A stretch of DNA of 64,000 bases, taken from assembly GCA_013397115.1 (NCBI GenBank), contig VWZW01007689.1, positions 478,166-542,165 of the forward strand, given 5' to 3'. The stretch is from Edolisoma coerulescens (taxonomy: Eukaryota; Chordata; Aves; Passeriformes; Campephagidae). The position numbers were made by a program, and so were the translations under genes. This document shows, one piece after another, positions 1 through 11,900 of the stretch. The number at the start of each line of letters is the position of its first letter. Position 1 is the first letter of the stretch. The notes beneath the pieces were generated by a model. That model was given only the letters and a program-made list of their open reading frames with translations. It had not been told where the DNA came from and made no database searches.

Positions 1-330
1 TTGCGGCGGCCGGAGCGCACGGGCGGGAGCGGCCCCCAGCCCCGGGCGGGTCAGCCCGGCTCCCAGCAGCGCTGTGGGGCGGCTGCCAGGCTCCCCCGAG
101 CACTCCCCCGGCCGTGTGCAGCTCCTCTCCAGACACCACCGGGCGTGATAAATGGGATCCGGGCACCCTGGCACCGGACAGCAGCCCCCGGGGAGCTCGG
201 GCAGCAGGCGAGCAGCCTCGATGGCCAGCGATCCAAGCGTGCAGCTCTTTGCTGTTCCGTGGACAGGCGGACACGGATCACCCCTGCAGTGCCAGAGCCA
301 GTGGAGCAGGACACTGAGCTGCCTGCACAC
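1..330. other. GC-rich, CpG-rich segment at window edge
   Basis: This segment is dense in C and G with many CG pairs, then gives way abruptly to AT-rich sequence near 350. It may be the margin of a CpG-island promoter whose gene lies outside the window. In human the neighbour on this side is C3orf70, but no piece of that protein is recognisable in either strand here. Confidence 0.35.
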
Positions 331-3300
331 GTGGCCCGCGGCACAGGCGGGGTTTACTTGTTTTTTTCTTCATGCTACTTAATCTAATTCAGAAACCTAT
401 TTCTTTCTAAGCACGCAGTGATTTTTAAAGCCCTGCTAAACTTTGTCTTTCATTTTGTAAAATAATCAGTAGATATAATTTTGGTTAATAAAGATATGAA
501 AGTGTATTGTTATTTTCCAACAATCGTATCTTTAGGCCAAAATTAAAGTTTGGATTTATGTTGAGCTGTGGCTACATTATTTGTTTCCTAAGTGTGATGG
601 TGGACTTGTTTCCCTGCTATGTTTGAAAGAAAATTGCAGTTTTATTGCCGCTCTGCTCAGCACTGGGAGTTGAAGTCAGCTTTCTGTTAGAACAGAAATC
701 AAATGGTCATTTTCATAGTCCCTTATCTTTGTACAATACCCAATAGCTCTGTCAGAAACAGTCAAAATATACTTATTTTTCTGTGTTCTCCAGAATATTC
801 CCAGACAGTTCATATGGGCTCTGTCCTTGGATAGATCCCAGAGGTGTCCCCATCCTGTACACCCTCCTGAAGGTGTGCTGAAAGAAGCACTTGCTTCTTG
901 CCAACGAGAAGGGCTTAAGAACAGCCAAGTTGCTGGTGTCTGGCTGTGATCAGCTCCACACTTTATGGGTCAGACCAAGGGATATGGGTCATAACTGCAG
1001 AGTTGCACGGAGGCTTTGAACCACCTCTCACTGTGATCCCTGACTGGCAGTGCAGACCTGGTCTCTGCAGTGCTGCTGGCCCTTCCTGCTCCTCCGTCGT
1101 CCCCTCCTGCAGCACCTCAGTGCCACATGACTGAGTCCCAGCTGTGCCCTCACCTCCTTGGGTCTGGAACGGCTACACCATTAAACTCAGCCTATCTGGG
1201 CAGGGGATATGTGCCCCGTTGCACTGAGCAGGGGCTTTGAGCCCCCTTGGCACTGGTCACCAGAGTGGGAGACCTTCACAGGCCTGTACATTTGAAATGT
1301 CTCCAGTGTTTATTACACTGGGAAGAGAGTATTCTGACACTCCTGGAGGCTTGCCTGCCTTTGTTTTGCTGAGATCCCACTGAAATCTGCAAACATTTAG
1401 GACCTTGCTCAGCTGTTTGCAAGCAGAGGAGAATCTGATTGCAAATCCAGGCATTCCTTTGACACTGTCCTGAAGCCCCCCGTTCCCTGGAGCCCACCAG
1501 CAGCAAATGAGGGATGCAGCTCAGCTCCCACGAGAACTCAGGCCCAAGGAGACCTGACACTTCTACCTGCTGGCACAGTCCTTCCTCTCCAGCACTGTCT
1601 CACCTTCAGAAGTGTTCTCAGACCAGCCTGGGCTGTCAGATCACTTTCTGTTCAAAAGAAATAAAGAAGGAAGGTGAACTGTGGGTTACAGAAAGAGGAG
1701 TAGGTGCTTCTGGCAAGACCCAAGCACCCCACATCCAATTTGGGCATGGTGCTGCAGGGACTCTGATCAAAGCTAAGGCAATCCTCCCCGTCGGTGCACT
1801 CCCATTCGCTACTCTTTTGCACAATGCCTGTGGCTGAGCAGTTAATGGAGGCATCTGCTGCACTGGCGGAGTTCACCGACTTAATTAAAGATATCTAACA
1901 ATCCTGCAGCTGCATGCGAGAGGCCACGGGTGCTCGCAGGGCCGACACTGAATCTCCTCAGACTGAAAGCGGGCACCCCGCTGCGCAGAAAGCACAGCCA
2001 TGCAGCCAGACACCACATGAAAGCAGAAGCAGGGCCCAAAGATTAAGGATGGACTGCAGCCAGCTCGCATTGTGTGTAGCCACAGCCTCACCGTGCCGGA
2101 GAACTGTATAACCTCAGCTCACGGATAGCTCGGAATGGTCGGACATGCAGCAAGCGTGCAGAACTGGGGACATGCCTCGCCTGCAGGGATGGTTTTACCT
2201 GGAAAACATTTTTAACAGATATTTTCTCACTGAGTGAAAATGGTTAACTGGTTTAAAAAGACAGGTGGGAAAACTAATCCTGTACCAAGTGGTTATCAAG
2301 TTCTCCTCTGCGTGGGGCTGTGTTCACTCCTGTTAAATGGAGAAACATTTCACTCATGGGCATATTTCTGGCATCACTGCACATTTGAGCTGGTGGGAAC
2401 AGTGCAAGGCTGTTAACAACTTACCAAAGAGGCTCATAGAGCAGGCTGGTGGTTGCTGCTCGGGCTGCTTGTCAGCAGGCACCAGGGGCTTTGGGTCCGG
2501 CTGCCAGCACGGGCGGCTGCCCTGCAGGGCCGGGGGCCGTGGCTGCGCCCGGCCGGGGCCGCGGCTCCCACGCAGCGATGTCACCTCGGGCTGCTGGCAC
2601 GGCAGGCAGGCAGAACGATCGATGCTGGGCTGCTTCGGGCGACGTGAATTTACAAATGAACCTCTGCCAGGAGAGACATTACTGGTGTGAGCAACCTCTG
2701 TTCTCAGCAATTCCTGGTGAGGGAAACGGGCCCATCAAAGGCACCAGCACACAGGTGCTGCCGGTGACAAGAAGCATTTCGGCCCCAGGGTAGAAGCTGG
2801 TGTGTCTCGATATCCTGGGATAACATTGCTGCTCCAGAGGAAGGGCATGTCCTCTGCTCCGCAGCCTCCTGCTGCAAGGGAATTGCCCTTTCCCAGCTGA
2901 TCCCCAGTGCGGGTGAGCACCACGGCATGAGGCACAGGAGAGGGGAGGTGAGCCCGGGCAGGGCATCGTGTCCAGAGCTGTCCTGGGGATGACAGGCCAG
3001 CCGTCAGCACAGCTTCTGTAATGTTCTGTAATGTTCTGTAATGTGCCACGCAGAGCCTGCTCGCGTGGAAGTAGTGCTTCACCTTTGAGCCAAGCTGGAT
3101 TGCTCTCAGCTGTGGCACACGAGTGGTCTGGGAGGGACTGCCCCAGTTTGCCAGGCCTAGAGTGACTCTGTCTCCAGTCCTGGAGAAAAATCCTCCCTGG
3201 AACCAGGCACTTGGGCTGGCTTGTAACTCCTGAAGGGTTTCCTGCCCTCAGTTTTGCTCCCTCACCCACTGGTGGATAGGAGTAGACAAAGGGCAAAATA

Positions 3301-3425
3301 AAACATATTTAGAAAAAAGAGGCATGCAGCCTTTTCGGACACAAACTCCTCCAGAAACAGGAAAATTATGTCATTCCACCATGTAAAGAAGCAACGGGGG
3401 AAAAAAAAAAACCAAGCACATTTGC
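331..3425. other. Intergenic, no gene recognised
   Basis: I see no recognisable protein, RNA gene or clear transposon. A small CpG-rich patch lies at about 2490-2650, and a 205-codon minus-strand frame (2679-3296) overlaps that neighbourhood without any known domain. Confidence 0.6.
3014..3043. repeat. Three tandem copies of a 10-base unit
   Basis: TTCTGTAATG is repeated three times exactly. Confidence 0.9.
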
Positions 3426-3431
3426 TTTATT
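3426..3431 (-). terminator. Candidate EHHADH polyadenylation signal
   Basis: An AATAAA hexamer on the minus strand lies about 1.25 kb past the EHHADH stop. It is followed within 30 bases by a GT-rich then T-rich run, the usual downstream element. Other AATAAA hexamers on this strand are at 3484-3489 and 4024-4029, but their downstream sequence is less typical. If correct, the 3' UTR covers roughly 3400-4678, which otherwise contains nothing recognisable. Confidence 0.4.
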
Positions 3432-4678
3432 TCTGCTATCCCACATGACACCATATAATCTGTCATTAGATAATCAAAGCAGTTTTATTAAATTAAAATC
3501 AAAAGTTAAACATTCCATGTCCCTGAGAAGGGAATGCAGACCAACCTATTCCCCATACCAGACTGGATGATACACTCACTACACAGGTGAAATGGGAGAC
3601 TTTGTCCCAAAGCATCAAGTCTGGAGCTGGTTTGGCTCCCTCTCCCTCTGCTCTGCCCTTTGCTAGAGATCTGCCACCTCCCTGCCTGCCCGCAGCAGTG
3701 TCCCTGCCTGCACAGCTCTTGTGCTGTGCCCTTCTCAGCGCACCCTCTGCCCACGTGAAAACCTGGTCAGTGCCAGGCCGTGTTTCAAGCTGGTCAATTA
3801 GAGCCTGTTGAGCCCCAAAACCTGGTAGCTGTAGTCAAGCAAGATGCAGGGAGTGATGGCAACACATTTCCACACTGAAGAGATGCCAGAAGATGTTTCT
3901 GCTTGGACAAAGCCAGGTGGGGATAATGGCAACAGAGGATGGAGTCTGGATGCAGAAAGCCAGTCGTGAGCCAACACCACAGGGCAGGTTATTCAGGTTG
4001 AGGTATTTGTGGCTTTTCTGGCATTTATTAGAGCAGGGAGAAGAGACAGTACCAGGGGACAGCAAGGGACTGCCCCTTGCTCTCTGCCCAGACCTGCTCT
4101 CTCCACTTCATTTGACTTCACCTCTGAAAGGTGCTTCACCCTTGTGCCATCTGTCCCCCAGCAGCAGGAAGGGAGCAGGTTCCAGCTGGCTGGCTGCAGA
4201 AGAGCCAGGGAATTGAGGAGAGGTGGCTGCACAGGAAAGAACTGAAACAAACTGGGAAATAGACTGAAGACAGGATTTGGTAGATCTGGCAGGTCTTGGG
4301 TGAACTGTGATCATAATTTTCTTGGCTCCAGCCATGATTTGCATTGTGGGCAGTAAATGCTGCTCCCTGCCTTCCCCAAAGGCAGACTGGAAGAGGAGTA
4401 CAGCTGTGATGACCTGCAGGCAGTGCAAAATGAGATGGGCCTTCACACAGCAGTGTGTGAGAGTGGGTGAGGCTGGGGCTGAGAGAGAAGGATGGATGAA
4501 GGCAGTAGAGACCTGCAGCAGGTGAGGGACTGAGATCAATCATTGGCCAAAGTTATTCCCTGCAAAGGCCCAGGAAGGCCCGTGACGTTGTTCAGGGGCC
4601 TGTAGCACTTTGGGTTTGGTTGGAAGAGACGGTGCAATTGAAGCACCGGTTTCATGAGATCAGCCTCCATCAGAGGAA

Positions 4679-5949
4679 TCACAGCTTGGCACCGTGCCGG
4701 CTGAGGTGGGACATCCACTCCTTGAGCGGGGGGTTCCCCACAGCCACCAGCTTTTTCAGAAAGGCACTGGGCCGTAGCCCGGGCACATCAGGGTGGGCCT
4801 CGGAGTATTTCTGCAGTTTAGCCAGCACGCGGGGGAGCCCCACGGTGGAGGCGTAGAACATGGGGCCGCCCCTGTGCTTCGGCCACCCGTAGCCATTGAC
4901 GTAAATGACATCCAGGTGCTCTGGGCCTGATGCTATTCCCTCAGCCAGGACGGCAAACCCCTCGTTGATGAGGGAAAACAGACAGCGCTCCAGGATTTCC
5001 TCCTGGTCTATAAAGCGTGTCTTGATGCCATGGGTGTCTCTGTACTGGGACAGGAAGTTGTGCAGCCATGGGTCTGGCGTGGCTGTCCTGCCCCCGGCCT
5101 TCTCGTACTGGTACCAGCCTTTGCCGCTTTTCTGGCCGAAGCGGCCCTGCTCGCACAGCAGGTCTGGCAGGGGGCTGTAGCGCTGGCCGTGCCGCTGCCG
5201 GGCCGGCGTGCCCGCGGGGAGGGACGGCCCAGTCAGGCCCTGCTCCTTGCGAGACCTCCAGCCCACATCCAGACCGGCGAGGTCAGACATGCGGAAAGGG
5301 CCTATCTTAAACCCAAAATCTTCGAGAACCTGATCTACCGCTTCTGGTCTGCCTCCTTCCTCTAAAAGGAAAACCGCCTGTTGTACGTATGGAAACATCA
5401 TGCGGTTCCCAACAAACCCAAAACAATTCCCTACCACCACTCCCACTTTTTTCATGGCTTTGGCCAGCTGCATAGCGGTGGCGATGGCGGTGGGGGACGT
5501 GTGGCGGCCATAGATGATTTCCAGCAGCCTCATCACGTGGGCAGGGGAGAAGAAGTGGGTGCCAATGACCTGCTGTGGGCGGCTCGTGGCAGAAGCTATT
5601 TCGTCAATGTTCAGGGCTGATGTGTTTGTGCACAGCAAGGCCCCTGGCTTGCAGATCTTTGACAGCTTGTGGAATATTTCCTTCTTTAGCGCCATGTTCT
5701 CAAACACAGCCTCGATGACTAGGTCTACATCACGCAACAGATCAAAGTCCACAGTGAACTGGAGACGTGCAGGGTTATGGAAATCCAGGGTCTGGGCACC
5801 CCCTTCCATTTTCATAGCTTCACGTTCCAAAAGGAGCATCACAGCTTTTCTTCCCTTGTTCAGACACTCCAGATCCTGCTCCAGGGCTACCACAGGTATG
5901 TTGGCCTTAACCAGAGAAGTCACAATGCCTCGGCCCATTGTTCCAAGCC
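4679..5949 (-). CDS. EHHADH: EHHADH coding exon 7 (dehydrogenase half, stop codon)
   Basis: The acceptor is CTATCCCTAG|GGCTTGG; two bases complete a glycine codon, then 422 codons and TGA follow. The exon holds the whole 3-hydroxyacyl-CoA dehydrogenase part: the NAD-binding loop GLGTMGRG, then LVIEAVFENM, NTSALNIDEIAS, GTHFFSPAHVMRLLE, VGVVVGNCFGFVGNRM, the hinge GPFRMSDLAGLDVGWRSRK, GRFGQKSGKGWYQY, and the second C-terminal repeat with GYGWPKHRGGPMFYAS. It ends AKL, a permitted variant of the SKL targeting tripeptide. The frame stays open into the upstream intron to about 6175, but the acceptor and homology place the exon start at 5949. Confidence 0.97.
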
Positions 5950-8900
5950 CTAGGGATAGAAGTGAGATAGAATCAAAGACTATGAATAGAAAATTAATCT
6001 CTTGACAGTAGCATTTCCTTTGTATCTCCAGGGTAAAAGTGGAGGCCCCTGGAAAACAAGTAGTGCACACATAGAAAACAGATATTGAAGACTGGGAAAA
6101 AGGGAGGTGAATTTGCTCTTTCAGTGAGCCTAAATGTTTGAAAAGAGATAGCGCAAGGCAAGTTAGTATCCTCACAAGCTTACAAAATTCCAGTGGGATT
6201 CACCCAGTGTGCACAGACCATGTGATTCATGTCCTCTCTCTGAAAAGTTTTATATCTATGGAAATCAGGATCATTGAGGAGTGAGAACTTGAGGATCAGA
6301 GATAGAAGTTCTGAGTTACAGCTGCAACCCTGTTACCACCTTCTGCAGGCAGGTTCAAAGCAAGCTTCACCCTGAGGGTATCAGTGCCTCACTGTTCCTG
6401 TGAGATGGTCTGTTGTGGGCATTGAGCAGATACACCCCCCACCCGTTTTGACACCAGTGAAGAGATTTTGGAGATTTTGACACCAGCGAAGTTCAAAGAG
6501 TTGGTTTCTCCCTTGTCCTTCCAAGCTTCCTCTTTGTCTCCCTCCTTTTCTCCCTCTGCGCTTCATTGCGTGATCTTTGGAGCAAAAAAATTTCAGCTGC
6601 TATTTGTGTAAAGACTTGGATGCTGATCTGCTCTAAACTTTGTCTCTGATGTCTTGTGTGTCGTTCAGTGCCAGGTCAAACAGGATGGAACTAACGCAGC
6701 GTTCTTAATCTAGATTTCAACATCTTCTCTCTCCTTTTAAATCATGCTGGCACATCAGTAGCCTTTTGCCTGCTGTTCACTTTATATCAGGCATCTCTGC
6801 CCATCAGAACTCTTCAAATTCTGCAACACAGGCCATTCCTAACTTCTGGAGATTCTCAAAGGCAGTCTTCCTTGTTCAACCACACAGTTAAAGCTCTTGC
6901 CCAGAATTCCTGTAACTAAGAATCCATTCTCACTGTATTTTTTTCCTCCAAGGTCCATAAATGTGCTACCCCCAGCTCATAACCCCAGGAATCCCAGTGT
7001 AGAGATTACTGGCTTGATCCCTTGCACCAGCTCTGCCCTCTGTGACATTAAATGAAGCTGCACTTTCCTGTGAAACACAACCCACACCACTGATCCTGCT
7101 CTCCCACGGTGGAGGCTTTTCCAACTAAATTAATACAAACTAGTGAGGGAAGGTCAGCACAATTTTACCAGCTTTGAAAGTGCGAAGCCTCTGAATGGGA
7201 GGATTATTAATATACTAAATAAAGCAGCAACCAGAAAAAGTATAGGTTTGTTATAATTCTGTAAAAATGACTTTTTTAATCTCAGGTTTACAAATGAAAG
7301 TCAGCTAAACAAATAAACAGAAACAAGGGGATTAAAAATTTTGTCTAAAGCAGCTTTGTAAAGAAGAGCTGAAATGATGTCATCATTTAAACAAGTTCCA
7401 GCAACCAAGGTCAGAAAAGGTAGGATGTTTTTCCTGCATGCTACATACTCTTGGTTTAGTTCTGCCCACCTTCAGCTTGTGCGCACACAAGACATTTCCA
7501 ACATTCCCTGCTTAGCCACCAGAAGATAGTTTTTACTGGCATCACTAGCTGGCAGCCTGCTTACAAACCATCATTACGCTCCCAAGCAAGTGCTGAAGTT
7601 CCTTTCTAGGAAATTAGATTTGCTACTTCATAATCAAGTTCTGCTGAAAACTAATTTGAAAATAAACCTAGAATAACATGAATCAGCTCTTAGTAATTCA
7701 GTGTCTATGGTTTGCTGACTGAAAAAACCTGAACATGAGTAGTTCCTCCCACTGTGCTCACTCTCCAGAGCCTTTGATGCAGGAGCAGGTACAATTAGGG
7801 ACAGGTTTTCCCTGGCTTTGGCGAGCTGCACGAGGTGCTTTCTTCCTGCAGTGCAGGAGGGTAACTCCCCCCAAACGCAGCCCCATCTGTCAGGCTCTCT
7901 TTAGACATCAAGCTGAAGTGTTTGCAGTTCCACATGGCTCCCTCTTGAAGTCTCTTCCTTTCCACGGTGGAGGCCTGGGGTTTCTGTCTAGAATTTGCAA
8001 GCTCTCCACACATCCTGGGTCTTACTCACTCCTGATCCTGCCAGCTTCAGTCTCGTGACTGAAATCTTAGCAGTTCTCTTGCCATATGAACACACTGCCT
8101 TTTCCTAAATCGAAACCTCTTTTGTGAGCAGATGTTCCCCAAGCTTCTTTCCCAGGGAAGCTCTGCAGTGGTGCCAGGTGATTCCCTGGTTGCTTTCATC
8201 ATGAGTACTCCATGTAGGTTTTCGCCATCCCACGAGAGACAGGCACACATGCTTGTAGTACTACACTTTCTAGGCCACGGGAACAGGCTTATAGATAAGA
8301 TATGAGCTTGCCACGCTTGTTTCTGACCTAGAAAAGCTGTCTCTCAACTTCCTGCAGAACTCTGCAATGGCCTGTATGAAATGATGTTTAATGAAGCTGG
8401 CAGAGAGAGTCATGAAAGCCCCAGGGGGTTTGTTACATTAGAGCTCGCACCGCATGATTCCCCTGGAAATATTTTCTAAAACTGGGCTATAAAACTAAGG
8501 AGAGTTTTGGCTATCTAGCAGGGAAAGAGGCATTTCTGAGGACTCCTCTTTTGCACTTCAGAAAGCCAAGTGATCTTGGGGAAGAATATGTTAGAGCAGA
8601 AAAAATGGAAGGGGATCATTAGGCCTTACATGTGCAGAAGGCTGTGGAAGAAAGAGGAAGGGAGATGTCTCCTGCTCAGCTCAGATCACACAGACTGAAA
8701 CACGGTGAGGAACTACTCCAGAATTTCTGCTGTATGTTCCATTTTCTTACTCAATAGTGTTCTCCTTTCCCCCAAACCAGGAAAAGCCCTATATTCTCAT
8801 CTCCATTCAGGGGACTATTTTCATGTCCAAGGCACATCTTTCCAAAATAGACTGCAATCTGCTTCAGAAGCAAGAACAGTGCCCAGCCATCCTGCTCCTG

Positions 8901-11900
8901 GTCTTTTATTGTGAAATGAAGCTTTGACATATAATCAAAACTACACTTGTACATATGTAATTTCAGGCCAAATATGGGTATGACAAATCCATTTGCTGGG
9001 CAAGCTGAGTGAATAGTGATGGTTAATTATTGATCTGTCACGTGAGGTACTTAGAATACGAAAAATCATACAAAATTAATTGAAGGACTTTAAAAACAAA
9101 TTTCAAAACAAAAGAACTTGAAATATGTACAAGGCAGATCATGTACAGTCACACACACTACAGAAATACTGATCAGTGGAAAAAACTCTGAACTATAATG
9201 AGTATTTGGACCTTAAAATGCCTGGCAATGGAAATAATCCTTTATAGATTGGTAAAAATATGCAAGGACTGTTCCAGTTTTCCTGATAAAAACAATAATA
9301 AGCAATTGGCAGTGACGGGCTGCTGCAGGCTGGGGCTGCTGCTTTCTCTGTTTCAGGGTATCAGTTTCAAGCAGAAATGATGTGATACTCCAGGCAAGCA
9401 GGGAGCTGTGGGGAGATGCAGTTGGAAGGGACAGAGAGAAAAGAACCTTCTTTCTGGGTGTCGAGGAACCAGAGAAAGTGAAAAGAGGTGGGAGCCAAGA
9501 GTTCAGAACAACAAAAGCATATGAAACAAAAAGTCAACATGAAAAAGTCAACATGGTCTTCTCAGTTGCTTCTCACAGTGCAGCAATAAGAGATGGAAGC
9601 AGCAGCATAATGCAACATGGGTTTAGTGTGTGAAACAGCACAGCACTGTCTGTGGGAAAGGGGGGGTCTGCATGATTTCTGAGGAGCCTAAATTAAGGCA
9701 GCATCTTTCTCTGATTGCCCTCCTCTCTGCAGTGAAAATAGAGAGACCCTGGGTCACCTAGGTAGACTCAATACTTGCATGGATGAGCAGCACTATTTTA
9801 AAAGGTGTCAGTCCCTCATCCCTAGGATTTTGATTTCTGGTGCTGCAAGGATGTATTTCAGATCAAGAACATGAAGTTACAAAATACCATAGAGCATTGT
9901 ACTGGCTGGAGAATGACTTTTTGTTACAGTAGCCTGAAAGAAAAAATAAAATTGTGTTGGCATGCTCTCTGCCTGTCTCTAATGGACTCACCATTTCACT
10001 TATATCAAAAGGCAAAATAGGAGGAAAACCTTCAAGGGGAGGGAAAAAAAGCACAACAAGGTGCAGAAAGAAGTGATAGAAAGCAGTGACTCTTTGGTGT
10101 GGGATTCAGGGTTAAAAGGAGGTGATCAAGAACCTCCAAGACAAGAGATGTCACATGAAATGAAGTATGACATGAACAAGAGCATAAGCAAAGCAATATC
10201 CCATCTACTGGTGGGATACAGGGGCTGTGCAGTGGGAGCAGTGATTCAGCCAGGGCTGGAGTCTGCGTGAGTGTCACGGCCCTGAGTGCACTGATGGGAT
10301 TTAATGTCCCTGACCAGCCACACCTGGAGCCTCCACCCACCTGCACTGCCCATTGCCTCTGAGCCCCATTTAAGTTCAGACCTGGGCTTCTAGTCCCTTC
10401 TTAAGCTTCCTTGGTGGAGTTCTGGTGGCTTACTGTGGCTGTGGCCGCTGTTGATGCAGACCTCAGCCTGCAGACTGGCTTCACACCTTTACCTTGGACC
10501 TGCATCAGCCTGGGACCTTTGCTTGATCACCTGTACTTCCAGTAGGTCCTGGCCACGATCTCTGGGCCTGCCCTGCCTGCTTTGCCCAGGTACTGTAAAT
10601 ATTGATGCAGCAGGAGGTTGTGCTGCCATCCAGAGGGAGAAGTGGGTGGGCAGGATCTTCAGGAACAGGGAAGTGTAAAGTCCTTTATGTGGGGAGGAAC
10701 AGTACATAGTGGGGCTGGCTGCTGGAAAGCAGCTCCCCAGAAAAGGGTCTGGGAGTGCTGGTGGACACCAGGTTGACTCTGAGCAGCAATATGACCTTGT
10801 GGCAGAGAAGATTAATGGTATATGGAGCTAGGGCAGGAGGGGTCTTGCTGGAAGCCTGAGGGAGGTGGTCCTGCCCATCTACGTGGCACTGGTGAAACCA
10901 TAGCTGGAGTGCTGGGTCCACTTCTGGGCTCCCCAGAACAAGAGTGATTGGAGTGAGTTCAGTGAATGGCAAATAAGATGATTAAGGGACTGTAGCACGT
11001 CTCATGAGGAATAAGGGCTGAGCAAGCTGTGACTTCAGCACAGAGAAGGCTTGGGGGATCTCACCCATGTATGGATAAACAGCTGAGAGAAAGGTACCTG
11101 GTAAAGAAGATGGAGCCAGACTCAAGTGGCCCCTGGTGGTAAAACCAGAGGTCATGGGCACAAGCTGAAACATGGGAGCTCCATCTGAACATAAGTAAAC
11201 AATTCTTTTTAGTGTGGGACTGACTGAGCACTGAGACAGGTTTCCTAGAGAAGTTGTGGAGTCTTCATCCTTGGAGATGTTCAAGAGCTGTCTGGACATG
11301 GTCCTGAGCAACTGGCTCTAGGTGACCCTCTGAGTTGGATATGTTGGACAAGATGACATTCAGAGATGCCTTCTTGCCTCAAGGATTCTGTGGTTCTGCC
11401 CCCTGTTATTGCCCTTGGCTCCCCATCCCTGGGGTGCAGCTGCTCCCTGCCAGTAGATAATTAACTGGATGTGTTGAACATCGCTAATATGAAGGTTGCC
11501 TGTTACCCTGGGCATACTAAGCAGGAGCAAGGAAGAAACATCTTGGTACCTCATCTTGTGATGTAATTACTCCTGGAATGCTGTTCCCACTTCGGCTATG
11601 CACGTTTTATGAAGTGTTGAAAATTTTGGGAAAGTTCAGGGTCATTAAAATGACCGGAGTGTGACTGACTGTGCTCTACAGCAGAAGCAACAAAGCACTT
11701 TGTTTGTTTGTTCTGCAGGAGTAGGAGTTAACTTGAGCATTGTCTGTAATCAGCTATGAAAACTCTGAAACCTGGGGGTGAGGTTGGGGCAATTTCAGAC
11801 CAGAATTCAGAAATCTGTCCAGAGATGAGTGGCAAATACTTAATCCAATGGAAGAGACATGCAGCCCAGCCAATTCTGTTTGGAAATAAAATACAGATTA

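Noticed and set aside
1..387. 128-codon plus-strand frame at the window start
   Set aside because: It begins with TTG at the edge, matches no family, and reflects GC-rich sequence.
2679..3296. 205-codon minus-strand frame, one of the longest outside EHHADH
   Set aside because: No recognisable domain, it spans a 10-base triplet repeat, and its composition looks like translated non-coding GC-rich DNA.
5950..6175. Upstream extension of the exon 7 frame
   Set aside because: It has no similarity to the enzyme, and a clear acceptor marks the exon start at 5949.
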